From contig NZ_AP028634.1 in assembly GCF_033097485.1 (NCBI RefSeq), positions 1,417,126-1,481,125 on the forward strand: DNA of 64,000 bases. Reading direction: 5' to 3'. The first letter of the stretch is position 1. Every line of letters starts with the position of its first letter. The notes beneath the pieces are model-generated. The model was not told where the DNA came from. It was given only the letters and a program-made list of their open reading frames with translations, and did not search any database. Positions 1 through 8,770 of this stretch are shown piece by piece. The DNA comes from Pyrofollis japonicus. Its GTDB lineage: Archaea > Thermoproteota > Thermoprotei_A > Sulfolobales > Pyrodictiaceae. The translations under genes were made by a program, and so were the position numbers.

Positions 1-117
1 GCGCTTTATTCTTTCAACGACACCATCGAGGTCAAATAGATAAGAGTCAACTATGAACTTGCAGCCAGTGGTACCCAAGGCTAAGCACGCTTTATAACTA
101 CAAGGTACAAGAACCAT
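1..117 (-). CDS. HAD-superfamily hydrolase, N-terminal part (runs off window)
   Basis: Only the first 39 codons lie in the window; the rest continues beyond the left edge. The reading frame is open from an ATG at 115-117 and contains YLFDLDGVV, which resembles motif I of HAD phosphatases, where the first Asp of DLDG is the nucleophile. Family knowledge says such enzymes hydrolyse small phosphoesters; the substrate cannot be inferred. The real start may be a later TTG at codon 13, because the residues before the motif are longer than usual. The gene is divergent from nothing visible and lies upstream of nothing else here. The call rests on one short motif. Confidence 0.5.
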   Translation of the reverse strand, partial: MVLVPCSYKACLALGTTGCKFIVDSYLFDLDGVVERIKR

Positions 118-179
118 ACATGACTAACTATAAGCTTGCTCAAAAACATACCAATATTGAATATGGGTCAGAGAAAGAG

Positions 180-728
180 TTACTGGCTCGCAGATTTCTG
201 GAGCTCAGGCTTTAGCGGTATAATCCTTATTCTACTCGGCAGAGGTAGCTTGGACGCTCCTCTGCGTAATGCTTCTTTAGCGTGGTCTAGGTGTTCCTTG
301 CGCACTCTTACCTCTAGGACTGCTTGGCCTGGATAGACACGGGCCGCTGTTCCAACAGGTTTACCGAATGCTTGCCTCATACCCTCTTGCAGACGGTCTG
401 CACCAGCAAACGCCATCATTTTATGCTCGCGTAGAACGTGGTGCGGATATACACGTACACGGAACAAGTAGTTCGTGTCGCCAATAGTTGTTGAGAGATA
501 CTTGTGAACCATTACACGCGCTGCCTCAAGGGCGTTATGCCTTATCTGCCCTCTCTCCATCACGTATAGTTCTAACACATAATCATAATCACCGTGAGGG
601 TTACCCATAGTGAACTTCTGGATCTTGGGCGGCGGTACACCATGGATATACTCCTGCCTTGTATAGGCTGGGCCGGAGAACGCCTTGGCCCTTCTCTTAG
701 TAAAGCATCGTGCAGGCTTCTGTGGCAT
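180..728 (-). CDS. rpl10e: 50S ribosomal protein L10e (uL16)
   Basis: This is the archaeal/eukaryotic L10e form of uL16, a large-subunit protein that binds near the peptidyl-transferase centre and the 5S/tRNA corridor. The 182-residue length is normal, and the start MPQKPARCF followed by a basic N-terminal tail and the [12 protein letters not shown] segment is typical of the family. The ATG is preceded by a good Shine-Dalgarno (GGAGGG). It is the last gene of the minus-strand block of translation genes, about 80 bp downstream of the Trm14-like gene, so it may share that transcript or have its own start. Confidence 0.95.
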   Translation of the reverse strand: MPQKPARCFTKRRAKAFSGPAYTRQEYIHGVPPPKIQKFTMGNPHGDYDYVLELYVMERGQIRHNALEAARVMVHKYLSTTIGDTNYLFRVRVYPHHVLREHKMMAFAGADRLQEGMRQAFGKPVGTAARVYPGQAVLEVRVRKEHLDHAKEALRRGASKLPLPSRIRIIPLKPELQKSASQ

Positions 729-809
729 AACCCAGCGCCCTCCTTAGGTAATTCCCTGCTCTAGGCTCCTATTAGTGTACCGAGGTAATAAAGATAGTTG
801 AGAAGGATG

Positions 810-1856
810 CTATTGCTGCGGCGAGGCAACAATTATGTGAGGATGAAGATTACCGTGAGAAACAATTCTGTCCTCTACTATACGCCATCTATTCTTTGAC
901 ACAACTTCTTTTACTACAATGTGCTCCGTTGTTATCAATGCTATGCTTTTTCTAACAACACTTACTGCCTCTTGGAGGAAGTCACGATAAACTCTCCTCA
1001 CCTCATGCGGGCTCCCTAACCTTATACCATAAGGAGGGTTTGAAACAACAACATCAGCCTCATCTATATAGCTACTCAGCTTCCTTGCGTCTCCCACAAT
1101 GAAGCGTATGCGCTGATACACTTGCGCAGCCTTTGCATTGAGTTTTGCGCCTCTTATGTGACGCGGATTCTTATCCATACATATTATCTCCGAGTCTTCA
1201 AAGAGATACGCAGCTTCTATAGCAACAGTTCCACCACCACACATAGGGTCAAGTATTACATCTCCGTCTCTTGCCCCTGACAACACTAACATGGCATAGG
1301 CAAGTGTTGGCTTGAGCGCCGCTGGATGATCATATATTCTATAACCACGCCGATGCCATGAAAGGTCGCCTCCAAGTTCAATAGAGACTAGGACATCCTC
1401 ATTTATCACATCAACAGCCACTATTATTGATGGGTAGTCAAGGTCTACTGGGGGTCTTTCAGAGAAGGCCTTACTAACAAGCTCTATAACAGCGTCCCCA
1501 GCTACGCGTGCTATATCAAGCGAAGTGTACTCGTGTAACCCGCTTCGTTCAGCCCTTATAGCGAAGGACGTTAATGGGGTTATGTATTTAGTTAGATCGG
1601 GATGCGTAACTACTTTTTTCAGCCCGTTCAAGCATTGTTGCTCAGCGCATACCTTTCCCCTGGAAACAAGAATTCTTGCACGATGGATTGAGCGAAGAGT
1701 TTCGATAAGTTCAATGCTGTCTCTAGGAACCGTCGCAACAACTCTTCCAAGTCCCTTACGAATATCTATGATTCTTGCCCCAAGTTTTGCAGATATTTCA
1801 TCAGCAGCTATATCTTCTATGCCCGGATTTGTTGTAAAGATTACCTCAACCATACT
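810..1856 (-). CDS. THUMP-domain tRNA guanine-N2 methyltransferase, Trm14-like
   Basis: The N-terminal ~150 residues look like the ferredoxin-like plus THUMP module that binds the tRNA acceptor region. The C-terminal half is a Rossmann-fold methyltransferase with the SAM loop LDPMCGGGT and the catalytic SNPPYG motif. Together these match the Trm14/TrmN group, which makes m2G at position 6 of tRNA. I place the start at ATG 1856, which follows GGTGAAGG at good spacing, rather than at 1880. The start overlaps the 3' end of trmJ by 11 bp, so translation is probably coupled. It could also act on another G-N2 site such as positions 10 or 26. Confidence 0.8.
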   Translation of the reverse strand, partial: SMVEVIFTTNPGIEDIAADEISAKLGARIIDIRKGLGRVVATVPRDSIELIETLRSIHRARILVSRGKVCAEQQCLNGLKKVVTHPDLTKYITPLTSFAIRAERSGLHEYTSLDIARVAGDAVIELVSKAFSERPPVDLDYPSIIVAVDVINEDVLVSIELGGDLSWHRRGYRIYDHPAALKPTLAYAMLVLSGARDGDVILDPMCGGGTVAIEAAYLFEDSEIICMDKNPRHIRGAKLNAKAAQVYQRIRFIVGDARKLSSYIDEADVVVSNPPYGIRLGSPHEVRRVYRDFLQEAVSVVRKSIALITTEHIVVKEVVSKNRWRIVEDRIVSHGNLHPHIIVASPQQ

Positions 1857-2574
1857 CATTTCCTTCACCGCACCTTTCAACGAGACGTCTTATGCGCTTA
1901 AATAAATAGTAAAGCATCGACGCTTCTCCGATGGTTAGCTGAGATTTCCACAACAGGTGTTTTACTGCTGCCAACACGTGAGGTTGACGCTCCTTATCAA
2001 TTATGTTTGCAACAATGTTTTCGATGACCGAGTACACTCTTTGTATTTGTTCCGACGGAGCAGATTCATGTAACCGTACTTTTCTAAGGGCTCGCCAAAG
2101 CTCGTAGAGAACTATCGCTACCGCATGGCTAAGGTTAAGTACTGGATATTCAGGGTTTGCAGGTATATGTATAAGTAGATGGCACTTAAGGATCTCTTCC
2201 CGTGTAAGACCTACACTTTCGCGGCCAAACACGATAGCTATGCTTTTGTATCGAGGTGCTATTTCTTCTGCAAATTCTCGTACATCGACAGCGTGCCGCA
2301 GAACGTCACTCTTTTGACCTATTTTTGCACTCGTACAAGCAGCCACATCGACGCCGGCAAGCGCCTCATTAAGACTGTGAACAACTTTTGCCTGGTCAAG
2401 CATATAGGCTCCATTGGCTGCGAATCTTCGAGCTTCATGACTTTGAGGATCTACCTTTGGATTGACAAGGAAGAACTCATCTACGGCAAAATTTGCTGAA
2501 AGTCTCGCTATAAATCCTAGGTTTATTTCGCCCTCAGTACCTACAAGTACGAGCCTTATCTTGTGCTCCGACAT
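1846..2574 (-). CDS. trmJ: tRNA ribose 2'-O-methyltransferase, TrmJ/SpoU family
   Basis: This is a SPOUT-class methyltransferase of 242 residues. The N-terminus RLVLVGTEGEINLGFIARL is the TrmJ signature. The three SPOUT motifs follow: the Asn/Arg loop near residue 20, IVFGRESVGLTREE near 115, and PVLNLSHAVAIVLYE near 145, which together form the knotted SAM pocket. Archaeal TrmJ methylates the ribose of position 32 in tRNA; which nucleobases are accepted cannot be read here. A helical C-terminal extension is present. The gene overlaps both neighbours (the HemK-like gene by 19 bp and the Trm14-like gene by 11 bp), placing it inside an RNA-modification operon. Confidence 0.85.
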   Translation of the reverse strand: MSEHKIRLVLVGTEGEINLGFIARLSANFAVDEFFLVNPKVDPQSHEARRFAANGAYMLDQAKVVHSLNEALAGVDVAACTSAKIGQKSDVLRHAVDVREFAEEIAPRYKSIAIVFGRESVGLTREEILKCHLLIHIPANPEYPVLNLSHAVAIVLYELWRALRKVRLHESAPSEQIQRVYSVIENIVANIIDKERQPHVLAAVKHLLWKSQLTIGEASMLYYLFKRIRRLVERCGEGNEYG

Positions 2575-3248
2575 ATAATCACCGCCTTTATATCTTCAAA
2601 GAAAAAGTGCTCGACGATCTCGCTGAGAGAAATCCCGTTGCACAACATATCCCTAAGTTCTTTATCGTTACCGCTGAGAGACGAGTATACAAGCACCAGG
2701 CAACCCTTACCGAACTTTTCAAGAAACAATGCGAGTGCGCGTTTTGCCTCGCGCAGGCCACCGCTCCATGATAACCCGATAAGACCTTCATCGCTTACCG
2801 GAAGATATGGCGTGTTATAGACGATTATAGCTGGTTTTCTCGTGCTTCTGAGGCAAGTCATGTTGTCGCACTGGACTATATCTACGTATGCGTCAAGGCC
2901 TAGTTCACGTATATTGAGCCTTATGCATTCTATAGCGCAAGGATTTATATCAATCGAGATGCCATATTTCTCGAACATTCTCAGACAATAGATCCCTAGT
3001 ATGCCTGTGCCGGCACCTATGTCGACACATAGCTCTGGGCCGATGTCTTCCTTGCCGAGTTTCTCAATAGCCTTAATTGCTAGGAACGTATCCTCCGCCG
3101 GCTCATACACGTTGCCACATGTATATATGTAATCGTTTTCTATAAAGACCTTGTACATTTTGCTAAACTCGCTGCAAGTGTATCCAATTTGTTTCAAGCC
3201 TTTGACCTCTACAATCGTATAATAATTGTTCCCGTTTTGCAACTGCAC
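2556..3248 (-). CDS. HemK/Mtq2-like glutamine methyltransferase
   Basis: This class I methyltransferase probably methylates the GGQ glutamine of release factor aRF1, by family analogy. It has the family N-terminal signature VYEPAEDTFL, the SAM loop DIGAGTGILG, and SIDINPCAIE for ribose binding. The catalytic motif reads NTPYLP instead of the usual NPPY. The GTG at 3248 gives 230 residues, but ATG at 3158 (MYKVFIEND) would give the usual compact length and is a serious alternative; neither has a strong ribosome site. The gene follows ksgA by 6 bp in the conserved archaeal order DUF655-ksgA-hemK. Confidence 0.8.
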   Translation of the reverse strand: MQLQNGNNYYTIVEVKGLKQIGYTCSEFSKMYKVFIENDYIYTCGNVYEPAEDTFLAIKAIEKLGKEDIGPELCVDIGAGTGILGIYCLRMFEKYGISIDINPCAIECIRLNIRELGLDAYVDIVQCDNMTCLRSTRKPAIIVYNTPYLPVSDEGLIGLSWSGGLREAKRALALFLEKFGKGCLVLVYSSLSGNDKELRDMLCNGISLSEIVEHFFFEDIKAVIICRSTR

Positions 3249-3254
3249 AACAAT

Positions 3255-4016
3255 TCATGTATTCAATTCCAATATTTCTGTGAAGAAGTTGGGCGGTAAT
3301 TCATATACCCTCTTATTAGAAAGATCATATTTCTTCACAATACTTTGTGGAATCTCGCCTAGACACTGTCTTGCTATCTTTAGGGCTTTCTTATTTCTCT
3401 GCGAGAAAAAGCATCTAGTTACCTCTTCAACCTTGCTTACTACTCTGTTTTTGACACCATTTTTGGGCACTAGTTCAACAATCTGCGAAAACACCTTAGG
3501 GCGAGGCTTAAAAGCCGAAGGCGGAACAACCATATGCTTAACGACATCGTAGACTAGTTGCACAAGCACTGTGATTCTTCCATACTTGGGTGTTCCTGGT
3601 CTAGCACCGAGTCTATCAGCTACCTCTTTTTGAATTAAAAGAAGCACAGGCTTCTGGAACTCTGAGACAATAAGCCGGATAAGTGGCCCCGTTATATTGT
3701 ATGGAATGCTCCCGTACGCAGCGTCAAAGCCTTTAAGCCTCAGGGGAGGGGAAAGCGCGTCACCATGCACAGCTTGAAGTGCCTCGGCGATAAGGCTTAG
3801 AGAAGAAAGATTTTCTAGCAGCCTAGTATCAATCTCCAAGCCTACTAATAACTCTACATTACATGTTCTTAGGATTTGGGCTGTGAGAGACCCTGTTCCG
3901 GGGCCTATCTCAAGAAGCCTGCGAAAACGGCATGCCCACTTAGCAAAAAACGAGCTTACACGACGTGATACGAGAAAATGCTGGCCAAGCCTCTTTCTAG
4001 GCCGTATTCCCTCCAT
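3255..4016 (-). CDS. rsmA: 16S rRNA adenine dimethyltransferase KsgA/RsmA (Dim1)
   Basis: This enzyme dimethylates the two adjacent adenines of helix 45 near the 3' end of 16S rRNA. The protein has the RKRLGQHFL start, the SAM loop EIGPGTGSL (residues 36-44) and GLEID (59-63), and the normal length of 253 residues. The catalytic motif, normally NIPY or NLPY, reads SIPY at residues 103-106. Basic C-terminal helices follow. The gene starts 4 bp after the DUF655 gene, so the two are surely co-transcribed. The 16S gene in this window keeps the expected GGAA loop target, so the substrate is present even though the active site is unusual. Confidence 0.92.
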   Translation of the reverse strand: MEGIRPRKRLGQHFLVSRRVSSFFAKWACRFRRLLEIGPGTGSLTAQILRTCNVELLVGLEIDTRLLENLSSLSLIAEALQAVHGDALSPPLRLKGFDAAYGSIPYNITGPLIRLIVSEFQKPVLLLIQKEVADRLGARPGTPKYGRITVLVQLVYDVVKHMVVPPSAFKPRPKVFSQIVELVPKNGVKNRVVSKVEEVTRCFFSQRNKKALKIARQCLGEIPQSIVKKYDLSNKRVYELPPNFFTEILELNT

Positions 4017-4020
4017 AGTA

Positions 4021-4716
4021 TTAGAGTTCCTCGTCCTCTCTTTGCTTACCTACACGCTCATACAATACTTCTAAATAGTTTAGGAACATGGGTGGCACAA
4101 CATCTTCTCTTTCACGGCGCGGAGGCCGTATAAACAGGTAGTATTTCTGTCCTCCCTTAAGCTCTTCTATTATCCTCTCAGTGATGACTTTAACGGGGTC
4201 TATGTGAACACGTTCCTTTATGTCCTCATAGCTCTTAAAGGGCTCACGCTCCCTAGCCTTAATTATCTTTTCAACAGTCTTCTTTCCCACACCCGGCAAG
4301 AGTTCAAGACTATGAAACCTGATGTTTATCGGGCCTGCTATGTTAAAGAATTCCACGAAGACTTTTTCCTTTTTACGCACAATTTCCTCCACTATTGTAG
4401 GAAGCATGCTCTTGGCGAAAGACGTTAAGTCATCGTACTCTATTTCCGCTTCGACACGGAATATTTTGAGGCGCTTCTCCGCTATAGGTCCAACATAGAC
4501 TCTCTCTCCTACTTCGAGAGAGGCTCCACGCCTCGGTAAAGCCTCAAGTAGGAGGAAATAGTCTTCACCTATAAGTTGGACTACTGGCTGAGTACGGTGT
4601 TTGGGATGCTTATCAGACGGGTTTCCCATCGGTAGATAATCAAGAACGTATGCATACTCCTCGTGCGGCTTACGTTTATGTCGTGAGCGCTGGAAATGTT
4701 GTCGCTGCTGAGCCAA
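4021..4716 (-). CDS. DUF655 family OB-fold/helix-hairpin-helix protein
   Basis: A conserved archaeal protein (COG1491) found next to rpoF and ksgA in many archaea. Its N-terminal half looks like an OB-type beta domain (YAYVLDYLPMGNPSD). The C-terminal half contains LELLPGVGKKTVEKII, a clear helix-hairpin-helix motif for nonspecific nucleic-acid binding, around residues 138-153. The function is unknown; the context suggests RNA processing or ribosome assembly. The start is TTG at 4716, chosen because a very strong GGAGGGGGA site lies 6 bases upstream. The 5' leader is about 150 bp from rpoF. Confidence 0.85.
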   Translation of the reverse strand: MAQQRQHFQRSRHKRKPHEEYAYVLDYLPMGNPSDKHPKHRTQPVVQLIGEDYFLLLEALPRRGASLEVGERVYVGPIAEKRLKIFRVEAEIEYDDLTSFAKSMLPTIVEEIVRKKEKVFVEFFNIAGPINIRFHSLELLPGVGKKTVEKIIKAREREPFKSYEDIKERVHIDPVKVITERIIEELKGGQKYYLFIRPPRREREDVVPPMFLNYLEVLYERVGKQREDEEL

Positions 4717-4868
4717 AGAATAGTCCCCCTCCTTTTATCTTTGATTATGAAGGAATATAAGCTAACTCATTAATCGTGGATGACTAAGGCTAGAAAGAAT
4801 TGGTTCTTAACAATCGTGTCATTGATTAGAGTTAGAATAAACATTCTCGAATCGTAATATTTTTAAGC

Positions 4869-5207
4869 TTATTCAGATTCTTGACAGTATTTTCGAAGGA
4901 CTTCTAGGGCTTGTTCTATTTTTTCCTCATCATAGCCGCCATCGATGTCGCCAAGAAGTGCCTTTGCTTCTTCGAGCTCTGTCGGAACCGTGTTTATAAG
5001 CATAGCAGCCGCGAACTCGCTGAACCCTACTTCTTGTAGCTCTTTGAGCGCCTTTTCCGCGTTCTCTGGGCTACACTTCGAGAATTTGGCAACATACTCG
5101 TATGTTCGGGCAACTATAGGGTTTTCATTTACAAGCTCTTTTATGTTCTCGAGTATCTTCTTTGCCACTGGATTAGGCACATAGTTTGAAGATATAATTT
5201 CTACCAT
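4869..5207 (-). CDS. rpoF: DNA-directed RNA polymerase subunit F (Rpo4/Rpb4)
   Basis: Rpo4 pairs with Rpo7 to make the stalk of archaeal RNA polymerase. The protein is all-helical: an N-terminal tip helix region (PNPVAKKILENI) and then an HRDC-like domain (SPENAEKALKELQEVGFSEFAA cut at its core, residues about 45-70), with an acidic C-terminus. I choose ATG at 5207, because GGTGG lies six bases upstream and overlaps the alternative GTG at 5216. It sits 71 bp downstream of rpl21e, an order conserved in archaea. Confidence 0.92.
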   Translation of the reverse strand: MVEIISSNYVPNPVAKKILENIKELVNENPIVARTYEYVAKFSKCSPENAEKALKELQEVGFSEFAAAMLINTVPTELEEAKALLGDIDGGYDEEKIEQALEVLRKYCQESE

Positions 5208-5278
5208 TGAGTCCACCTTGAAAACTTAGCTAATGTCTATAGAGGCTAAAGCCTGGATAGAAAATTCGCAATCGGTGC

Positions 5279-5608
5279 TTAGGCTTTTTCGCTGCTCGGC
5301 GGCGTTAGTGCTTCTGGCGGAACTGGCCGAAGGTGCTCGGGGCGTATGAAGAGTGTTTTTACTTTGCTGCCAACCTTGACTTGTACTATGTATGCTTTTC
5401 CGCGCTTACCAACAACAATACCAACCTTGCCGTGGTATCGTCGATGCGGCATTCCTTTCATTATCGACGGGTTCACGATGATGTAGACCCTGTCTCCCGG
5501 CTTATACTCATGCATTAGAAGGCTTAGCGGTGGCACTGCTCCTCTTTCACGTATGTGTTTTTTGAACACCTTCCTTGTTCTATGCCGGTACCCCTTGGAC
5601 GGCTTCAC
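5279..5608 (-). CDS. rpl21e: 50S ribosomal protein L21e
   Basis: A large-subunit protein specific to archaea and eukaryotes, with an SH3-like barrel. The start KPSKGYRHRTRKVFKK, the GDRVYIIVNPSIMKGMPHRR segment and GKVGIVVGKRGKAYIVQV are characteristic. The length of 109 residues is slightly longer than usual because of a Pro/Ser-rich C-terminal tail. The start is GTG at 5608. It stands between pus10, which ends 61 bp upstream, and rpoF. Confidence 0.95.
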   Translation of the reverse strand: MKPSKGYRHRTRKVFKKHIRERGAVPPLSLLMHEYKPGDRVYIIVNPSIMKGMPHRRYHGKVGIVVGKRGKAYIVQVKVGSKVKTLFIRPEHLRPVPPEALTPPSSEKA

Positions 5609-5669
5609 GCTTGACCCCCGCTCCCGCCTATGTGCACCGGTACGTTATATGCTTGACCGGGAGCAGGTG

Positions 5670-6992
5670 TTAAATCTTAACACCAATAACGTCAAGTTCT
5701 ACGCACAAGGCCTTGGCTCCGAGATATTCGGAGAAGCTTGGAGAAGTGTCACCCTCGTCTCCACTTACAAGCTCTTTTATGTAGAGTCCTCCCTCGGCTA
5801 CGATAATCGCTTCGAAAACATTTGCCGCAAGTTTTCTTGCATCGACACTGTACACTATCCTTTCGCGCACAATGTCTGGGCGACGATGCCTTACCCTACG
5901 CGGCGTTCTCTGCCGTATCTCCCTCATCCTAAAGAATTCCTCGAGACCGCGCAACTCTTCATCGGAAATCTCTTTCTCGACAACTATTAGTGCTTTATAC
6001 ACTTTGGCCTTCTTCTGGTCGCTAGACTTAAGCTCAACAACATCCTTGCGCACGGCTTCCCCACTAAGCTCGACACTTACTAGGCCATTCGTGCTTTTCT
6101 CGACAGAAGCTGCAGCCTCATGAAGACCGACAAGCCTCTTTCTAGGCCTCTTGAGTTCTACTATGAATGGTCTCCCTGTGCCAAGCATTCTCGCGTCGGC
6201 GTCCTCTCTACCCGAGGCATGAAGCACGAGTTCATCCGCGTCGTAGAGGTCTAGGAGAGGGCTAAGAGCCTCCTCAACGCTTAATGGATAGCGTTTCTCT
6301 CCTCTTCGCGTAATCCAGAAGGACTGCGATATTCTTCTACTAGTTTTCCAGTATCTTCCCTTGAGGAGCAAGGGCATTATCTGTAATTCTACATCGCCGC
6401 CCGGAATATGTACAGCTATCACGACATCGGGGTTCACAAAGTTTGGTTTTAATTCTGTTTTTGCTTGTATAATTTTACTTACTTCACGTTTTACCTCGGA
6501 ACCTATGGACTCGGCGTGGGATAGACCATAGCGCTGCTTAAGAGTGTCCTCACGGACTCTTATCTTTTCATCTATTTTTGCAGCTACAAGGAAGCTCCGG
6601 GTCTCTATGAGGCGGAGCTGCTTAAGACTCTCCTCGCCGGCTCTCTGTATCCATTTATCAAGCTCTGAGCCACAGATATAGCATTTCCGAGGCTCTAGCT
6701 GTTTTCCGAAGAGTTCTTCGTAGAGCTTTGAGGCTTGGGGCCCTATATTCGGCGCTAGTTGTTCGAAGAGCCTGGCCGCTTCCTTGTCGCCTTCTCTTAT
6801 ACGCGCATGAAGCCCCATTACTACCAGGCGCTTAATAGCATCACCACGCTCCTTGTTACTCCACCCTCTCCCGAGAAGCGCGAACATCCTGCCCAGGCAT
6901 CTATCACAGAGAGGATAATCCCTTAGTATAGCAACAGCTTTCTCTACTATATCACAGGCCTTGCTAGCATCGCTTTCTGCACTGTTCATCAT
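5670..6992 (-). CDS. pus10: tRNA pseudouridine 54/55 synthase Pus10
   Basis: Pus10 isomerises U54 and U55 in the T-loop of archaeal tRNA. The N-terminal accessory domain carries a four-Cys zinc site: LCDRCLGRM near residues 27-35 and KCYICGSEL near 103-111. A THUMP-like region follows, and then the catalytic domain with GREDADARMLGTGRPF, whose second Asp is the expected nucleophile. The 440-residue length is normal. It overlaps the upstream TrmY-like gene by 29 bp, which supports coupled expression and a shared target, position 54. The ATG-ATG start follows a weak GGTTGTG. Confidence 0.93.
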   Translation of the reverse strand: MMNSAESDASKACDIVEKAVAILRDYPLCDRCLGRMFALLGRGWSNKERGDAIKRLVVMGLHARIREGDKEAARLFEQLAPNIGPQASKLYEELFGKQLEPRKCYICGSELDKWIQRAGEESLKQLRLIETRSFLVAAKIDEKIRVREDTLKQRYGLSHAESIGSEVKREVSKIIQAKTELKPNFVNPDVVIAVHIPGGDVELQIMPLLLKGRYWKTSRRISQSFWITRRGEKRYPLSVEEALSPLLDLYDADELVLHASGREDADARMLGTGRPFIVELKRPRKRLVGLHEAAASVEKSTNGLVSVELSGEAVRKDVVELKSSDQKKAKVYKALIVVEKEISDEELRGLEEFFRMREIRQRTPRRVRHRRPDIVRERIVYSVDARKLAANVFEAIIVAEGGLYIKELVSGDEGDTSPSFSEYLGAKALCVELDVIGVKI

Positions 6993-7458
6993 TCACAACC
7001 ATTATTGCTGAGAGGAGCCACCAGGGCTTTAAACCAATATCCTTAACCTCTTCTTCGTCAAGCATGATGCAGTTAGGACATGTTTCCTGCCCCTTTAGGT
7101 AGCTTATTATGTTAAGACAGCCCACCTTTTGAGAAACCATCTCGTTATCGACTTTGCGGAGAACGACGCCCGGCCATGGCTTGCCATTCTTAATTGTGTT
7201 TATGAATCCTTGGAGATTCTTCTCACCGGGTCTTAGCCACCTAACTCGTTTGCCATCAACGCTTAGAACATATCTCAGACAGTTGCCCCTAATGCGCTCA
7301 TTTATCATTGCTTCATATGTTACCCAGTATCGAATAGAGTTAGAGAGGAATAGTGCTGAAGAGAGTCCAAGGGCGGCGCGAAGAAATGCTTTCTCATCGC
7401 ACCGCGTAACGTAAATTACCTTAACCTGGTAGTCTCCCTGACTTGACGAGTTTTTCAA
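6964..7458 (-). CDS. Divergent TrmY-like SPOUT protein (candidate tRNA pseudouridine-54 N1-methyltransferase)
   Basis: I recognise this from pattern rather than from strong motifs. The segment LSSALFLSNSIRY resembles the ALFLSHGIR helix of TrmY. VLSVDGKRVRWLRPGEKN resembles the LRYLNPDERS segment. GLKPWWLLSAIMVVND resembles the knot region that ends in AI-x-VNN in TrmY. The typical GDHxG SAM loop is not obvious, and an ETCPNC pair occurs instead. Family knowledge says TrmY methylates N1 of pseudouridine 54, the product of Pus10, whose gene overlaps this one by 29 bp. The start is TTG 7458, 38 bp inside srp54, after GAGGAAGG. A loss of catalysis cannot be excluded. Confidence 0.55.
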   Translation of the reverse strand: MKNSSSQGDYQVKVIYVTRCDEKAFLRAALGLSSALFLSNSIRYWVTYEAMINERIRGNCLRYVLSVDGKRVRWLRPGEKNLQGFINTIKNGKPWPGVVLRKVDNEMVSQKVGCLNIISYLKGQETCPNCIMLDEEEVKDIGLKPWWLLSAIMVVNDEQCRKRC

Positions 7459-8770
7459 GTATATCCTTCCTCTTCTTAAGTGTCCTCATCATCCTTTTCA
7501 CCGTCTTATAGTAGTTATAGAGTTCTCTCACGTCGCTTGTTTCAACACCCGCACCTATCGCGATCCGCTTGACGCGTGAGCGTTGTTCAAGCAGTTCAGG
7601 GTTATCGAGCTCCTCATACGTCATGGAATTGATTATCGTTATCCACTTCTTTGTCTTCTCTTCACTGAGTTTGGCCGCATCATCGACAGACTCTATGAGG
7701 GACGAGATGCCGGGAATCATTTGGAGGACTTTTCTAAATGGTCCCAGCTTGCGTACCTGCTCTATCTGCCTATATATTGTTCTAAATGTTATTTTGCCAG
7801 AGAGCATCTCGGCAACGGTTTTCTCGAAGTCTTTTGCGCTTTCAAGCCTCTCTATTCTCTCCAAGAGAGACTCTAGGTCTCCCATTCCAAGCAATCGAGC
7901 TACGAAACGCTTAGGCCGGAAAACCTCTATCTCGCTAATATCTTCGCCTGTGCCGATGAACTTTATCCTTGCACCTGTCGCCGCAACGGCTGAGAGGGCT
8001 CCACCGCCCTTAGCTGTACCATCCATCTTCGTGATGACTATGCTCCCAATAGGTGTTGCCTCATGGAACCTCTTTGCCAGGTCGTAGCTCTTCTGACCCA
8101 TAGCCGCGTCTATGACGAGCATGACTTCATCCGGTTTTACTGCCGCCGCAATATCCTTCATTTCTTTCAACAAGTACTCTTCCTCACCATAGCCATGGCG
8201 GCCCGCAGTATCAATTATTATCACTTCAGCACCCCGCTTCTTCAGCTCCTCTACTCCTCGCTTAGCAATTCCTATAGGGTCCTTAGATCCCGGCTCACCA
8301 TAGAACATTGCGCCAGCGCGCTCAGCAAGCTGTCTCAGCTGGTCATATGCCCCAGGCCTATACGTGTCAGCAGCCACAACGCCGACCTTGTAACCCATAT
8401 CTCGATAAAATTTCGCGAGCTTGCCCACAGTGGTCGTTTTACCGCTTCCCTGAACGCCAACCATCATTATGACGTATGGAGTATAGGGCGGCTTCACCTC
8501 TGGTTCGTAGTCTCCACCAAATAGTTTGCTCAGCTCCTCATAGGTTATCTTGACAAGCCATTCTCTCCTACTAACGCCTGGCGGAGGCTCACTCTTCAGA
8601 GCCTGCTCGCGAATACGCTTTGTGAGATCAAATACTATCCTAACATTCACGTCAGCAGCTATCAGTGCCTTCTGAAGATCCCTTATGTACTCGTTAATTA
8701 TGCTCTCGTATGGACCGCTTCGTCTAAGTAACTTGCTAACGGCCTTACGCAGATCCTCGAGCCCCGGCAA
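7421..8770 (-). CDS. srp54: Signal recognition particle GTPase SRP54 (Ffh)
   Basis: SRP54 recognises hydrophobic signal sequences and delivers ribosomes to the membrane. The N domain (residues 1-95) is followed by the G domain with P-loop GVQGSGKTTTVGKLA (about 103-118), DTYRPGAYDQL, DTAGRHGY and TKMDGTAKGGG. The M domain (about 300-449) is helical but rather poor in Met compared with mesophiles. The length of 449 is standard. The start is TTG at 8770 with an uncertain ribosome site. It begins a run of overlapping genes ending in pus10. Confidence 0.95.
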   Translation of the reverse strand: MPGLEDLRKAVSKLLRRSGPYESIINEYIRDLQKALIAADVNVRIVFDLTKRIREQALKSEPPPGVSRREWLVKITYEELSKLFGGDYEPEVKPPYTPYVIMMVGVQGSGKTTTVGKLAKFYRDMGYKVGVVAADTYRPGAYDQLRQLAERAGAMFYGEPGSKDPIGIAKRGVEELKKRGAEVIIIDTAGRHGYGEEEYLLKEMKDIAAAVKPDEVMLVIDAAMGQKSYDLAKRFHEATPIGSIVITKMDGTAKGGGALSAVAATGARIKFIGTGEDISEIEVFRPKRFVARLLGMGDLESLLERIERLESAKDFEKTVAEMLSGKITFRTIYRQIEQVRKLGPFRKVLQMIPGISSLIESVDDAAKLSEEKTKKWITIINSMTYEELDNPELLEQRSRVKRIAIGAGVETSDVRELYNYYKTVKRMMRTLKKRKDILEKLVKSGRLPG

